Below, in pieces: positions 20,131 to 32,101 of a stretch of DNA of 64,000 nucleotides; within the stretch, counting starts at the first letter, position 1, and each line of letters opens with the position of its first letter. The DNA is from Paracentrotus lividus (taxonomy: Eukaryota > Echinodermata > Echinoidea > Camarodonta > Echinidae). A model generated the notes under the pieces. The model was not told the origin of the DNA. It was given only the letters and a program-made list of their open reading frames with translations, and made no database searches. The position numbers were made by a program, and so were the translations under genes. The stretch covers positions 40,213,198 through 40,277,197 of the forward strand of contig CALNVZ010002974.1 of the NCBI GenBank assembly GCA_940671915.1, written 5' to 3'.

Positions 20131-23100
20131 TCATTTTCTCACAACATTGTGCTTTGGCATCTTGAACTTTGTCATGGGTTGCCCTCCGACCCCACACGTG
20201 CCGACGCCCACTTTTCCATCAGTGACATCAGGAGAGGCAAAGATGCTCTTCTTGGTAAACCCCTTCTTCCCTTTTATTGCCTGTGATATTAAAAGGAAAA
20301 AAAAAGGCTTCAAATAGTTTCACTTGGCAGCGGACCATGTAATATTACGTGCTTGGCGTTTGTACACTGTACGCAGACCATGTAATATTACATGCTCATG
20401 CTATTGTCTGAGCTTTGTCTGTTTTGAAGCACAAGTGCCACACTGGTCATACCCGTGCTATGCAATTAGCACCATGCACCAGCAAGTGGTAAAAGGTACT
20501 ATACCATTCTTACAGTACAGTCAACTCCAATAATAATGAGGTGCACAGGACCAAGACAATGACCTCATTATAATGAAATATTGTTATAAAAAACATAGCA
20601 GGCACATAGACTGATGTACACATTTGAATTTGGCACCAGGAGAATTACCTTGTTATAATGAAATCTCATTTTATCTATACTCATCATAACAGGAGTTGAC
20701 TGTTGTTGAATGTGTCTTTCTATTGTTTCCTTCAACTATAGAATAATGCATTTGACATTTTGATATTGCCTCCAGGACTTCTCATGATATCTAGTGTTAA
20801 TGTCAAGGCTACAGTTCTATGCTTTTATCAGAACTTGGCTGTGTTTCACCAAGTCTTTTGTAGGTGATGAATGACTTTACGAACGACTGGTGATCAGTTC
20901 TTGCGCTAATTTGTAAAGCATGTGATAATTATAATCGCCCATTATAGGTTTATAGCTAATGTTAAAGAGACTAAGTAGACAACAATGGCATATTCCTTTC
21001 TTCCTATACTCTGATAATGCTAAGAGAGGGTGCCTGATGTGCAGCACTCGTAAACTAATTCCATTTCATGGCTTACCTTGCCACTAAAGTTCTGCCATGA
21101 TTTCTTCTGATCTTCATGAAGTTGCTCCTGTTGTTTCATTCTATCAGCTTTCTTCTGTTGTTTCTTCTTCTTGTACTCCCGCTGTTTAGCAAGCAGCTGT
21201 TTCCTGTGGGTTGCAAACATGCACATACCATCAATTATAATAGTACTCATACAAAATAGGAAAATTCAGTTCATTCCTGTAAACTCAAGACCAAATCAAT
21301 TTCCTTGTTTTAATAAAATATTGTGATACATGCATTCAACTCATAGAAACATGTGCACTTGTTTGAAACTGGAACAGAGAAAATTCCCTTGTTATAACAA
21401 ATTCTCATTGTATCTATTCCTACTATAATATGAGTAGACTGTACAACATTTAAGAATTGTCACTCTATTGTGCAAGCCAATTTGTTATTTGTTGATGCAT
21501 TAATGTTATTTTATGATTCACACTACATTACTGAAAATGATGTACTACATGTACTATCAGTCGACATAGTCAACAGCAATAATTTTTATCTCTTAACCTC
21601 AAAGTTTCTCCAATGGATGAGCAAACTACACAGTTTGCATGAGGTTCTACTTACTTTGAAAAAGCAGAGTCTGCTGATGGAGGTTTTATATTTGATTTGT
21701 AGTCTGCTGGTATATCTTTTAATTTGGATAACTGAAAGAAAAAGAGAACGAAAGATCTATAACAACTCTGAAGCAAAGTCTGGCATAATTTTATACAAAT
21801 GTTTATAGTGAGGTTTTATCCAGATTACAGAAACTTGCAAAAGATCCAATAAATTAAATATCCTATTCAAACACATTTAATGATCGTCAATTTTTTTTCC
21901 TGGTAACATTTAATGATGTTCTTTAATGATACACATTTTGCCTAGGTCAAGAAATTGAGATTTGAAAGGAATAATATTTTTTATTTATTTACAAGGGAGG
22001 ATATATCACATATTAGCACTAGGAGTGAGTATGGAGTCCTACATATACGCATTTGAATTTGTGAGAAGAAATAACATTCTCTATTTATCTCTCTTTTATT
22101 TCTTTGTAAATTCAATCTTTCTAACATGATGAACCCCCAAATCACACCAGATCCTTGGCAGAAATTTTAACCAAATAATGCAAAAATTATTTGGAGGTTC
22201 AGCTTGTTATAAAGATTGGATTTCCGAAGAAATAAACGAGTATGGAGATTCAGGAATTCAATCTTTCCAACAAGCTGAACCCCCAGAACACACAGATCCT
22301 TGGCAGAAATTTTAACCAAATAATGCAAACAATCAGTAAGTAATGAATATTGAAAAAGTGAAAGATGTTTAATGGTTGAATTTTGTATAGTTTCCATTCA
22401 CTCCTTTTAAAAGGAATGAAAAGCCAAATAATTTAGTCTTTTAGGAAATTTGTTCCTATTCTGTTCAAGTTCTTGCATACCTCTTTGACCTCCACATTTT
22501 CGTAGACATCAAAGATAACCGTGGCTGTAAGTTCGTCATTAATCTTGTCGATGGTGGCTGGGTAGTACCTGCACAGTATCAAAATAAACATAAAATTTAG
22601 ACAGTATTAGAGAAGGAATTTAATAATATCTCGAGTTCTGCAAATGATCAAAACTGATTCTGATGAAATCTACTGTATGATTAACATTTAAAATGAATTT
22701 CAGCTAGTTTCTTTCATTTTCAATGACATTATCATACTTCAAGTATGTCTACAGGACTGTCACCGAGTTGAGAGTTATTCATCAAAGTACATGTAATATC
22801 TCTCTAGAAAAGTTTGTACAATAAATATTGACAGAGAATGTCTGGGTTTTTTGTTTTTAATCTGGGTTTCAAGTAAAGCAACTTTGATCTTTTTGAACTC
22901 CGGACTCAGCATAATTTTCATATCACGCACAGAAATGCCGTTCAAACATACAGCTCGGCAATAATTATTAGACCAAACCATATGGGAGCTTAGTAGGAAA
23001 GTTGTCTAATAATTATTTCCCAAGCTGTATCTGGACAACTACCCCTAGGACAATTACCCAGAACATTTACTCTTGAAATAGGGTTAGGGTTTGGTGTAGG

Positions 23101-24432
23101 GTTAGGTGGTAGATTTTTGGTTGGGGTAGCTGTCCGGGGGTTATGGTCCAGGGGGCAGTTGTCCGAGAACCCCCTTTAAAACAGTCAATATTATATTCTT
23201 TCCATTCCCATTACGAGGTGCTCGAGACCCAGCCAATAACATGGACACATGCACTCCTTAGAAATTGGGGTCTCATGAAACCTTATTGGATCCATGCTCA
23301 TTATAACGGGAGTGGACTGTAGAACTTACTGCTGCTCCTTGCTCCAACATGCCAAGCACCTGTCTCCTACATTCCATGGATGTGATACCGGTGGAACATC
23401 CTCTGTATCTGCTTCAGCTGATGTACTAGCCCCTTGAGATGCTCTCAGGAGGTCAGATGTCAGTTCTATCACTTCCTGTTTCCATAGCAACATGATAAAA
23501 CATGTTAAAGCTAATCTTCATGTGAGGTAGAGTAATGTTATTGAAAGAGAAACTGGCTAAAACACATTCAGAATTGTTCAAAGAAATTATCACGTCGGTT
23601 TAAACAAGACTTTAAACTGGTTTACAATATAGCTACAATGTATAGTACATGTGTAGGAGAAATCAATATTGTCAAATTCTCAACAGTTCATCATGCAGCA
23701 GGATTGTTCAGATGAACAAAATGTTAACAAAGCGGCGAAAAGTTTTATAAAAAAATATGTATATTATACAATACCACACATTTTTCATAAAGTCAAACTT
23801 GCAAGTTTAATAATCATCTATTTAAGTCAAACTTTTCAAGTTGTATTCTTTTTATATTGTATTGTTTTTAACCCTTCAAAAGTCAATTTTTTTTTTCAAA
23901 GTCAAAGCTATTTTTTCAGTTTCACCAAATTCCATTTGGGCAAGGTTGACTGTATGAGATAATTGGATGTCCTGACCTGGTCAAATTTCAATAAATAAAC
24001 CTGATTTCTGAATTGTGATGCAAAAATCTTTTATTTCATCAAGATAACATATTATAACCTACCCCTAAGTCATGTTTCAGTTTCAGAAGCTCTTCGTTCT
24101 CAGGATCATTTGTCAAGGCTGCTTCCACCTAGTTAAAGAGATAAAAATAAAGAATTAGATACACATATTAGAGACAGATACTTTAAAAATAATTCATGAC
24201 ACCACTAGAAATATCACTGGACAAGACGAGGTTGTCTAGAGACTCAACCCCCATCCTAGACCTACATGTACATGTAGTACTTGCTCCATTGTATGATGGT
24301 GTTTCCTACAATGTAATGTCTGTGTACTGAAAATTGTACATGAATTTCAATAAAAAGTAATAAAATCAATGTAACCATTCTTCATATTATCATGATCAAT
24401 GAAACAGAATCTTTCACAAAACTGTACAAGAA

Positions 24433-24472
<40 letters not shown>

Positions 24473-27400
24473 CTAGGCTTGTTATTTTGTGTTGCAAATC
24501 TGAAGTGTGCTCATGTCTGCACACCAAGATCCATATTCACAAAGGTGTCCTATGTTAAGCCAGAGCAGACTTATATTATATGGTTTAACTATGGTTAGCA
24601 AAATGTGACACAATCTCAAACAGTAGATATTCCATTTATTAGAATTTTTGGTATTGAGACTATTAATACCTGCCTGGGAATGATAAGTACTTAAGTTTTC
24701 CTAACCATTAAAGCATGATTCGAGAACATAAGGAACATAACAACTTAGACACATTTGTGTCACATTTTTCTACTTAGAGTCTATATAGCTAAACCGCGAT
24801 AGCAGCGAAGTCATGTCTGGACTGTGGTGAGATTTTAATAGTGTGAAGACTAAACACGTTCCTGTGGGTTTTCCACTCATCAGGAAAAAATCTTCTGTTT
24901 TTTTTAATGATAGTGACATCAAATTTATTGGATTCTCATACCTGCCAACATTGTGAATCCTAATATAGGGACAAAGTGGGATATAAATTTTAAAAATAGG
25001 GACATTTCTGTATTTCCTATAGATTACTGTGCACAGATTTTTCAAAAAATAGGGACAAAGGGTTGTAAATGGTGATAATTGCTCCTTCTTTTCCCCAAAA
25101 ATAGGGACTGTCCCTACTAAATAGGGACAGTTGGCAAGTATGGATTCTTATCCTCCAGTCTGATGACATAGAGATACAGGAGGCCTCCTACAATGTACAA
25201 TGTATAGAGTCAATATATAGCTTCTATGCACAAAAATTGGGGAAAAACCAATGGACCAAAATGCAAAACCTGCCATCCATACTCCCACTTTTAATAGGAC
25301 GTCAATACTAAAGTATTGCCATCTAGAATCTAGTATGAGCATCAGTGAGTTAAACCACAGATTTAGCCGTGGCTTAATTTAAGAATAAGACACCTTTTGT
25401 CAGGGGCCGTGGAGCCGGGAGAGCCGCAGGGGCTAACAAACATGTTAGATCTATCATCTAGGGGCGCTAGTGCAGATTGGTATCCCATACAACTAAACCT
25501 ACCACTCTACCCTAACCCTAGTGCGTGGGGGTCGCCATCAACCCTATCCCTTCACGTATCAGCAGGCCTCGCGGAGGGATGCTAATATAGCATTAACACA
25601 CTCCCCAGCGTGCATTAGCGGTGAATGCAGTGCACCGCGAGATAGCTTTAGATAGGAGTTGCGCTGCAACGAGCCGCAGGCGAATGTGCAGCGAGCTCCA
25701 TCTGAAGCATTGAGCGAACACTACATTTACGTTTAATCGCACAATACAGGGAAGTGTGTTAACGCTTTTGCGACATTTTGCTAGCTCTAGAATCTAGTAG
25801 ATCTCGAGTTACTTACCAAAAAAATTCCAAGGGATTATCCCTTGGAATTTTTGGTAAAAAAAGTAGCTCAAGATCTACATCACGATCGTCATCCAAGAAA
25901 GTAAAAAAGACCCGGATGAGAGTGTGTTATCACTTTTTTGGGGCATAAAAATGCACGCTGGTGCTTCGCATCGAAATTACAGCATCACACGTGACGCGTT
26001 TTGACCAACCACGATGCGTAAAATCACAGAGCCATTTTATAAACTGCACTAAATTTCTCTAGACCTAGATCTAGCACCGATCTAGATAAAGCCTAATAAT
26101 GGCATACGCATAGGCACGATAGGGGCTGCAGCTGGGCTTACTGCGGCAGCCCGTACACGAAGTGTACGGGCTGCAAGTTATTAGCATCAAAACATGAGGT
26201 GCCTTCCCTTTTCCAGACAAGAATGTCAAAATTATGGAATAAAAGATGGACAAACCTATTTTATTTATTAGTTTATGTTCTTACAATACTAATTTTTACT
26301 ACAATACTAGCCGGATATCTATCCTCATTTTTCATGATGATCATAAAGCAAAAAAATGGCATCAGATTTGCTGTTACAGTGTAGTCAAATGAGTCACATT
26401 CGCTGTGATTAGTTTGCAACACGCATGTGCGACATCAGCAGCAGCTTTATACTCTACACGCTAGTATTTTGACAGAGATCGGAGGAGACTCTGAAATGGT
26501 CTGGAAAATACAAGATTTCTTCAAGTGCACACAATTTTTTAGGAATATTATCTGATTTGCATCTAGAAGATCTAGTCTGTTTAGGTAAGTGATATTAAAT
26601 GAATAAGACTATATTTTTGCTATATTTCACCAATTCTTAGTGATATTTTTAACCATTCCAAGGTCGAAGATATCAAATCTTACGAGGTCAGATGGATCAA
26701 CAGCTAGTACTGCTCAGGATAAAGCTGATGTTCTTAATGCTCAGTTTGGCTCGGTCTTCACTCAGGAGGATGTGTCTTTTATACCAAATGTGCATCCTTT
26801 TACTGATGTCGAACTAAATGATGTAGTCATTACACCGGATATTGTCCAGAAGAAGCTTGTTGCACTGAAATGTTCGAAATCTGATGGTCCGGATAACATG
26901 CATCCACGAGTCTTAAAAGAACTTGCTAATGAACTGTGTATACCTCTATCCCTGATTTTTTCGTTATCTCTTACTGAATCATCACTTCCTCCTTGCTGGA
27001 AGTCAGCGAATATAACTGCAATACATAAGAAAAGGAGCAGAAAGGATGCTGGAAATTACCGTCCGATCAGTTTGACGTCAGTTGTTGTTAAAATGCTGGA
27101 ATCCATCATCCGTGACGCTATTGTACACCACATGAGTACTCATAAACTTTTCTCTGAGGCTCATCACGGCTTTGTCCCGGGGAGGTCCTGTGCTACCCAA
27201 CTTCTTAGCCAGCTGGAGGACTGGACTAACTACCTTGATGATGGAAACCCTGTTGATATTGTATATCTTGATTTCCGCAAAGCCTTTGACTCAGTGCCAC
27301 ACTTAAGACTTCTGAATAAAATCGCTTCATACGGTATTGGCGGCTCACTTCTTCTATGGATCCGTGCTTTTCTTTCGCAAAGAGTTCAGAGAGTCACCGT

Positions 27401-29253
27401 GGATGGTCAATTTTCTGACTGGACAGATGTAGTCAGTGGTATTCCACAAGGCAGCGTCCTCGGACCGACCCTCTTTGTGATGTTCGTTAACGATCTACCT
27501 GATGTGACCATTAGTGACTCTCAACTGTATGCTGATGATGCTAAGATTTACTCTTCCATCGAAAGCCAGATATCTTGCCTACAACTACAAAGTGACCTAG
27601 ACAATATATCCGCTTGGTCTTCAATGTGGCAACTTCCTTTAAACTCTGCTAAGTGTAAAACCTTACATCTTGGTCACAATAATCCTCAACATACCTATGT
27701 TATGGAAGGTCGATCACTTGAGAATGTTGATATTGAACGTGACCTTGGAGTATTAGTCGACAAGGATCTGAGTTTCCGTAAGCATGTTGCTGCTACAATT
27801 CAAAAAGCTAACCAAATGCTAGGGATTATCAGCCTTTGTAAATACTGATCCAGACATTTTCATACCTTTATATAAGACATTAGTGCGCCCGCATCTTGAG
27901 TATTGCACTGTTTCTTGGAATCCTCGTTTCATTACGGATGACCGCAAGATCGAAGCAGTTCAACGAAGAGCTACAAAAATGATGCCGGGATTTAGAACTT
28001 TGTCTTATATTGAAAGACTGAGGAAGTTGAACTTATTCTCTCTACGCTATCGATGTGAAAGAGGAGACATGATCCAAGTTTATAAAATCCTTCATGGTAT
28101 AGATCGACTCAACCCAGAGCATCTTTTCAAGAGACCGGAATATCAACGCACCCGAGGACACTCACTTAAACTGTTCAATACTCATCGCAAACTCAATGTA
28201 TACCCAGTTGTTGTATGTCCGGACGGGTTGTATGTCCGGATGGGTTGTTTGTCCGGACAAAGACGGCAATTCTAGGAGTTTGTGATCAGTATTTTATTAA
28301 TTGATTGAAAATAATATCAGACAATATAACAAAGCACAAATGTTCCCAAATATTTTTGCTATTTATTGCACAAATTTTGAGAAAATCGAGAGCAAAAGAT
28401 GATGTTTTTATCTGCTTAAGTGTCCGGACAACGGACCCCCATCCTACGTACAATGTAGCTGCTTTTTTAGTAAGCGAGTGATTGACTCTTGGAACAAACT
28501 ACCTGAATCCCTAGTGACTGCCTCCAGCTTAGCATCCTTTAAGACTGGTTTGGACAAGCTATGGAAAGATAAGCAATTTTATGTCACTTGACATCCACGC
28601 ACCACCACACATTGTAATAATTGTGAACCGATATATGAACTCATTCTGATTTCGACCGGGAGAATCACAGGACTACCTCACTCCCGTATACCAGATGATG
28701 ATGATGATTCCAAATCGCACTTTAAAAATGTTGAAGGGTTTCTTTCAGGACGCTGCCACTTCGTGCCTTTGTGGCAGCGTCCCGGGGCTAACGTTACCGG
28801 TACAGCCGGGCGAAACGCTTATGAATACGGGCCATTCTCATTTCACATAGTTTTGATGACAATTGACATGATACATTATAAATGCGATACATTTTGCATT
28901 CAGAATTTTAGGGGTATAAACTTGTGAACTTCTTCTCATTCAACTTAGTCACTGCACTCGGAATTCTCACTCTCTCACCGAGTCTGATTTCATTCAATCA
29001 CGAATCATGCACATTCCTCATTCTAACAAAAGTTAGAATTCGATATTTAAATTCGGTAATTATTCCATGGATTTTAGCCGGTAAAACTCTGCGATGATTG
29101 TCAATAATAGCCACTATATGCTTGATGCTAGTATTGTGGCAAAGTTTGAATATAACTAAAAATACAACTAGAGGTCTACAGTAACTTTACCTGCTGTAAT
29201 TGAGCCTTGTATGTGGATAAATTCACAGCGTATTCGTCGCTGTTTGACGCCAT
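20131..29253 (-). CDS. SMNDC1: survival motor neuron domain-containing 1 (SMNDC1/SPF30), complete
   Basis: Tudor-domain splicing factor needed for assembly of the U4/U6.U5 tri-snRNP into the spliceosome, a nuclear protein. Minus-strand coding exons: 29191-29253 (ATG at 29253), 24063-24128, 23330-23475, 22481-22568, 21655-21731, 21077-21203, 20131-20280 (stop TGA at 20133-20131). All borders are GT/AG and phases agree. The product is 238 aa, the same length I know for the human protein. The N-terminal helix carries YKAQLQQVEAAL (about 15-26). The Tudor domain spans about 76-130, starting HPWNVGDRC. A basic QREYKKKK helix lies at about 152-160, and the conserved C-terminal signature SIFASP...GKVGVGTCG at about 201-219. 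Intron 1 is 5 kb and holds an antisense LINE. Several small MITEs sit in other introns. Assignment is very secure. Confidence 0.96.
20518..20702. mobile_element. CAGTCAACTCC-type MITE
   Basis: Ends CAGTCAACTCC and GGAGTTGACTG are exact inverted repeats. A TA precedes it; the right flank is not TA. Internal phrases CTCATTATAATGAAATATTG and CTTGTTATAATGAAATCTCA are also inversely related. It lies between SMNDC1 exons 6 and 7. Confidence 0.7.
21270..21440. repeat. diverged relative of the CAGTCAACTCC MITE, copy 2
   Basis: Shares CTTGTTATAACAAATTCTCA, TATCTATTCCTAC and the end TATGAGTAGACTGTAC with the copy at 20518-20702. In SMNDC1 intron 5. Confidence 0.45.
22951..23027. mobile_element. 77-bp palindromic MITE
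   Basis: Ends CAGCTCGGCAATAATTATTA and the near-complement TAATAATTATTTCCCAAGCTG, flanked by TA at 22949-22950 and 23028-23029. A second, left-truncated copy is at 56020-56084. In SMNDC1 intron 3. Confidence 0.65.
23030..23180. repeat. GGACAACTACCCC/GGGGCAGTTGTCC inverted repeat
   Basis: Left end GGACAACTACCCCTAGGACA and right end GGGGGCAGTTGTCCGAGAAC are inverse forms. The centre has GGGTTAGGG phrases that resemble telomere repeats but are part of this dispersed repeat. Related short phrases occur at 28208-28440 and 39555-39620. Confidence 0.5.
23185..23322. repeat. diverged relative of the CAGTCAACTCC MITE, copy 3
   Basis: The right end CATTATAACGGGAGTGGACTG matches the right end of 20518-20702, and the left part has AAACAGTCAATATTATATTC. 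In SMNDC1 intron 3, just 3' of exon 3. Confidence 0.4.
24941..25138. mobile_element. 198-bp MITE with TAGGGACA motifs
   Basis: TIRs CCTGCCAAC (left) and GTTGGCAAG (right), with TA immediately outside both ends (24939-24940, 25139-25140). AATAGGGAC occurs repeatedly inside. In SMNDC1 intron 1. Confidence 0.6.
25401..25440. repeat. isolated end of a CAGGGGCC-type element
   Basis: CAGGGGCCGTGGAGCCGGGAG matches the termini of the elements at 13240-13418 and 45492-45662. The opposite end is not obvious, so this is probably a truncated copy. Confidence 0.35.
25797..25881. repeat. ~85-bp near-perfect palindrome
   Basis: Arms TTACCAAAAAAATTCCAAGG and CCTTGGAATTTTTGGTAA surround a short ATTA-type loop. 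The symmetry continues outward through AGATCTCGAGTTACTT and AAGTAGCTCAAGATCT with few mismatches. In SMNDC1 intron 1. Confidence 0.75.
26146..26174. repeat. perfect 13-bp stem with 3-nt loop
   Basis: GCAGCCCGTACAC, loop GAA, GTGTACGGGCTGC. The stem is GC-rich and would be very stable as RNA or cruciform. No poly-T tail or other terminator-like context is relevant in this eukaryotic intron. Confidence 0.8.
26640..27848 (+). pseudogene. LINE reverse transcriptase, main open frame
   Basis: A 402-codon open frame covering fingers, palm and part of the thumb of a non-LTR reverse transcriptase. The first residues before about 26659 are flanking sequence, not LINE. Typical LINE phrases follow in order: NAQF.SVFT, SDGPD, GNYRPISLTS, FVPGRS, AFDSV, QGSVLGP, YADDAK, WQLPLN..KC. 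The element is truncated and frameshifted, so the frame is a relic although the catalytic Asp pair is intact. Confidence 0.88.
26659..28706 (+). mobile_element. 5'-truncated non-LTR retrotransposon (CR1/jockey-like LINE)
   Basis: Reverse-transcriptase part and 3' end of a LINE, antisense to SMNDC1 in its intron 1. The open frame to 27848 carries GNYRPISLTS, YLDFRKAFDSV, GIPQGSVLGP and the catalytic YADD box (27528-27539). A one-base frame slip near 27846 shifts to a second frame (about 27850-28200) with the C-terminal thumb region (RPHLEYC...W, QRRATKM). The frame resumes after an insertion at 28201-28450 and ends RVIDSWNKLPES...stop at about 28591. The 3' tail ends in a GAT repeat (about 28690-28706). 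The endonuclease is missing. Confidence 0.88.
28201..28450. mobile_element. 250-bp insertion inside the LINE, 7-bp TSD
   Basis: The direct repeat CAATGTA flanks it (28194-28200, 28451-28457), and the LINE reading frame resumes right after. It contains four TGTCCGGA(C) boxes, three at the left and one at the right end in inverted context. No ORF. The superfamily is not assigned. Confidence 0.65.
28748..28782. repeat. 12-bp perfect hairpin
   Basis: GGACGCTGCCAC, an 11-nt loop, then GTGGCAGCGTCC, immediately followed by CGGGGC. It lies just 3' of the LINE in SMNDC1 intron 1. Confidence 0.65.
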
Positions 29254-29285
29254 TTTCTTGTAGTCAGCTATTATTATGGTGTCTC

Positions 29286-29327
<42 letters not shown>

Positions 29328-30174
29328 GAGGCGAAAAAATAAATATATTTTGAACCCACAAAGGGGGCCGGGTTGATGTAATGCAATAAATAAAATCATG
29401 TGAAATCTGACCATTTGAACTTTTTTTTAGAGTAGGGCTTAACATGCACAAAATTACAATAACAAATTACAAGAAAAAATTGCAATAAAATATGATTTTT
29501 TTTTAAATTTTATTAAAATTATTTCCCCCTTGTTTTCCTTTTTTTTTTTCCATTAAATTTTTTAATTATTCATTTTCTGTTGTTGCTTGGGGGGGGGGGG
29601 AGTTAGGCCCCTGATCCGCGCCTACGTTGTCCGGCACCATTGCATGAAATCGCCCTTTATCAGTTTTCCGCTTTTTTGTAATTTTAACTGGCGGGTGGAG
29701 ATTTTGGTACACCCCAATTTTTTCCCTGTCAACCTGGGGAGCAAAAAGGTACATCATTTTTTTTCACGTCACGCTGGCCGAGCGATAACGGGGGAGGAGG
29801 GGGGGGGGGGGGTAGGCGTTAACAATTTTTGGCCTTCTTTTTTTTGGGGGGGGCCTGGATTCGCGCCTGTGGTATGCCACATTTTTAGATTATCAGACAT
29901 AGATATATTAATAAGCGTCTTTGTTTCACCTTCAAATGAAATCCGTGGGTAATCATATGCTTTGTAAATAAATACATTTAGGGTCGATATCTACAATTAT
30001 AATAGACCTATGTTGGCACATGAGTCAGTTAGCATGAGTAGGCTACAAGATCATACCTGGGAAGGTGGTGTTCCACATCCCCCCAAAAAAAAATGCCCAT
30101 GACACGTAGTGACGTACCTGGTCATGGAGGTGCGGACCTGGGAAGCTTGGGAATCCCCCGGAACCCCCCCCCCA

Positions 30175-30214
<40 letters not shown>

Positions 30215-30302
30215 GAGGGGGAAGTGGAAAGGCCCTCAGAGCCCTTAGAGCCCTAATCCCCAAAGACCTAATAAGAAAAATCTACCTTATCTTTTTGGTA
30301 TA
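29254..30302. other. upstream of SMNDC1; homopolymer-rich, no gene
   Basis: The SMNDC1 5' UTR and promoter should lie here (minus strand, upstream of 29253), but no TATA-like signal can be defended. Long homopolymers: A-run 29287-29324, G-runs near 29589 and 29799, A-run 30177-30213. Phrases such as CTGATCCGCGCCTAC and GGATTCGCGCCTG resemble ends of CAGGGGCGGATCC-type elements (compare 56143-57426). Confidence 0.5.
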
Positions 30303-31755
30303 CAGTGCGTCCCAAAAAGAACTACATGTAGGGGAGAGTGGGGTTAGTTGGAACACGGGGTTAGTTGAAACATTGTAATTTTCTTTAACGGCTATATAAA
30401 TATATTTATGCAAATCTACCCGCAGGTTGTTGCTATTAGCAACTGCCATCCACCACAGTTTAGACAGCACACATGCTTCAAGCCTCGTGAAGTTAGAAAG
30501 CAAAGTTTGATTTTTCACCTTCTGAGTAAATTTTGTCACTTTTACAAATGTTTTATTATCTCAAAGAAGATCATAAATTAAGTTGGCCTGTTTTTGAGTA
30601 TAACAAACAGTTATACCAAGCTACAAAACAAGGCTAAATATATGGCATGTTAATTGTTGTCCCTCTTTTGTGATGTAAGCTAACAAATGTCAAATGGGCC
30701 TCTGGGGTTAGTTGGAACATTTTGAACGGGGTTAGTTCGAACATGTACTAAGTAAATAGGTTTCAGCTGAACAAAAAAATAAAAATCATATAATTCAGTG
30801 ACGTGTTCCGAAATATTCTTATAAATGTATATTAGTGCAAATTGGACAATTTTTATTCAGAATGCTACTTCACAGGACTTAAGAATATCTGTATGTGAGT
30901 GGATGCCATCAAGTGTAATAAAACATGAAGTAAAAAAGAAAATTGAACACCAATCTTTAATATTTTAACTGGAATCAATAAAGCAAGTTAGCTGAACCCA
31001 TGCAATAATGTTGTAGATAGTTTAAATATAATTTTTAAGATACCATGCACAATGTTTCAACTAATGCCGCGATCACAGTACCGTTTCGGGGCCCGTACGG
31101 CGTGTAAAATGGACATTTTTGACCATTTCGGTCACTTTCGTAAGGTTCCTGGCCGGGTCCCTTACGATCCTACGGGTACCGGTGTATTTTTACAGATCGC
31201 GCGGGCCCGTAGATTATTGCTTTCATGTTCTCGATTCTCCCGGCGTTTTTATCAAATCGGTAGACGGTCTACAGCCCTTGGAAAGCCCGTGGAGTCACTA
31301 AAAGGGACCGATTGGCCTCCTATCGGTGGCCGAGTAGGCTCCGCACGTTTTTTCTGTCAATTCTTGTAACAAGCCGGGAGGGTGTCGGGCGGGTGCAACA
31401 TGCACCGTAAGGACGTCTGGAGGTACCCGGTCGTGGTCCGCACGGCGCCTGACCGATTCCCAATGGGTTCCATGAGGTCTTTCGCACAAGTTTTTTCCAA
31501 ATCATATTGTATACATATTTTTAGTATTTGTCAAATTTCTCTTTCGAGATTGTCAGCATGAATTATTATAGGACTAGTGCTATAATGATAGCTGAAGATC
31601 ATGAGCATTCTGAATACATTGATTAATACATTATTTATTGGGAGCATTTTCCAAAGTGTATAGTTATTTGAGACGGTGCTCTATATTGGCTCAGATTTTC
31701 AAAATATTATAGTAGGCTCTAATCTCCGTCCGTAATCCGAGAGTCCACAGTAATT

Positions 31756-32076
31756 GTGATCGTAAAAAAGGTAGTGTCTTTGCGATGCTTTGGGTTTACT
31801 TTTGGCTTTCCTGCGGACCATAAAGGGCCCCAAGGGTTTCTCAAGGGCCCTACAGCGATTTTTCTGCAAATTCTGCAAATGGAACACTGGTCAGCCTTAT
31901 AATAACCACCGTGTTCATCCAGAGCGGACACCGAAAGAACATTTGACGGCACCCGAATGGCACTCTTATCTCTTCATGGCCGTATTTCGATTTCAATCCA
32001 CATATTTCATACTTTTAAGCCGACCGGCGCCCGTAGGATATTTGACCCGCAATAGCGGTAGAATGAAAAAGATCAT
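31756..32076. repeat. second, noisier copy of 32679-33002 ending at an assembly gap
   Basis: Matches 32679-33002 in the same orientation (GTGATCGTAAAAAAGGT to GAATGAAAAA..ATCAT) with many single-base insertions and deletions. It ends directly at the N run, which suggests an unmerged contig edge. Confidence 0.75.
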
Positions 32077-32101
32077 NNNNNNNNNNNNNNNNNNNNNNNN
32101 N
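32077..32101. other. assembly gap (25 N)
   Basis: Run of exactly 25 N, the same size as the gap at 61318-61342, so a conventional placeholder and not a measured length. Confidence 0.99.

Noticed and set aside
23085..23130. Telomere-like GGGTTAGGG phrases
   Set aside because: Only a few irregular units, inside a GGACAAC-type dispersed inverted repeat; no interstitial telomere array.
28748..28782. Rho-independent terminator
   Set aside because: A stable hairpin but without a T-run, and in a eukaryotic intron.
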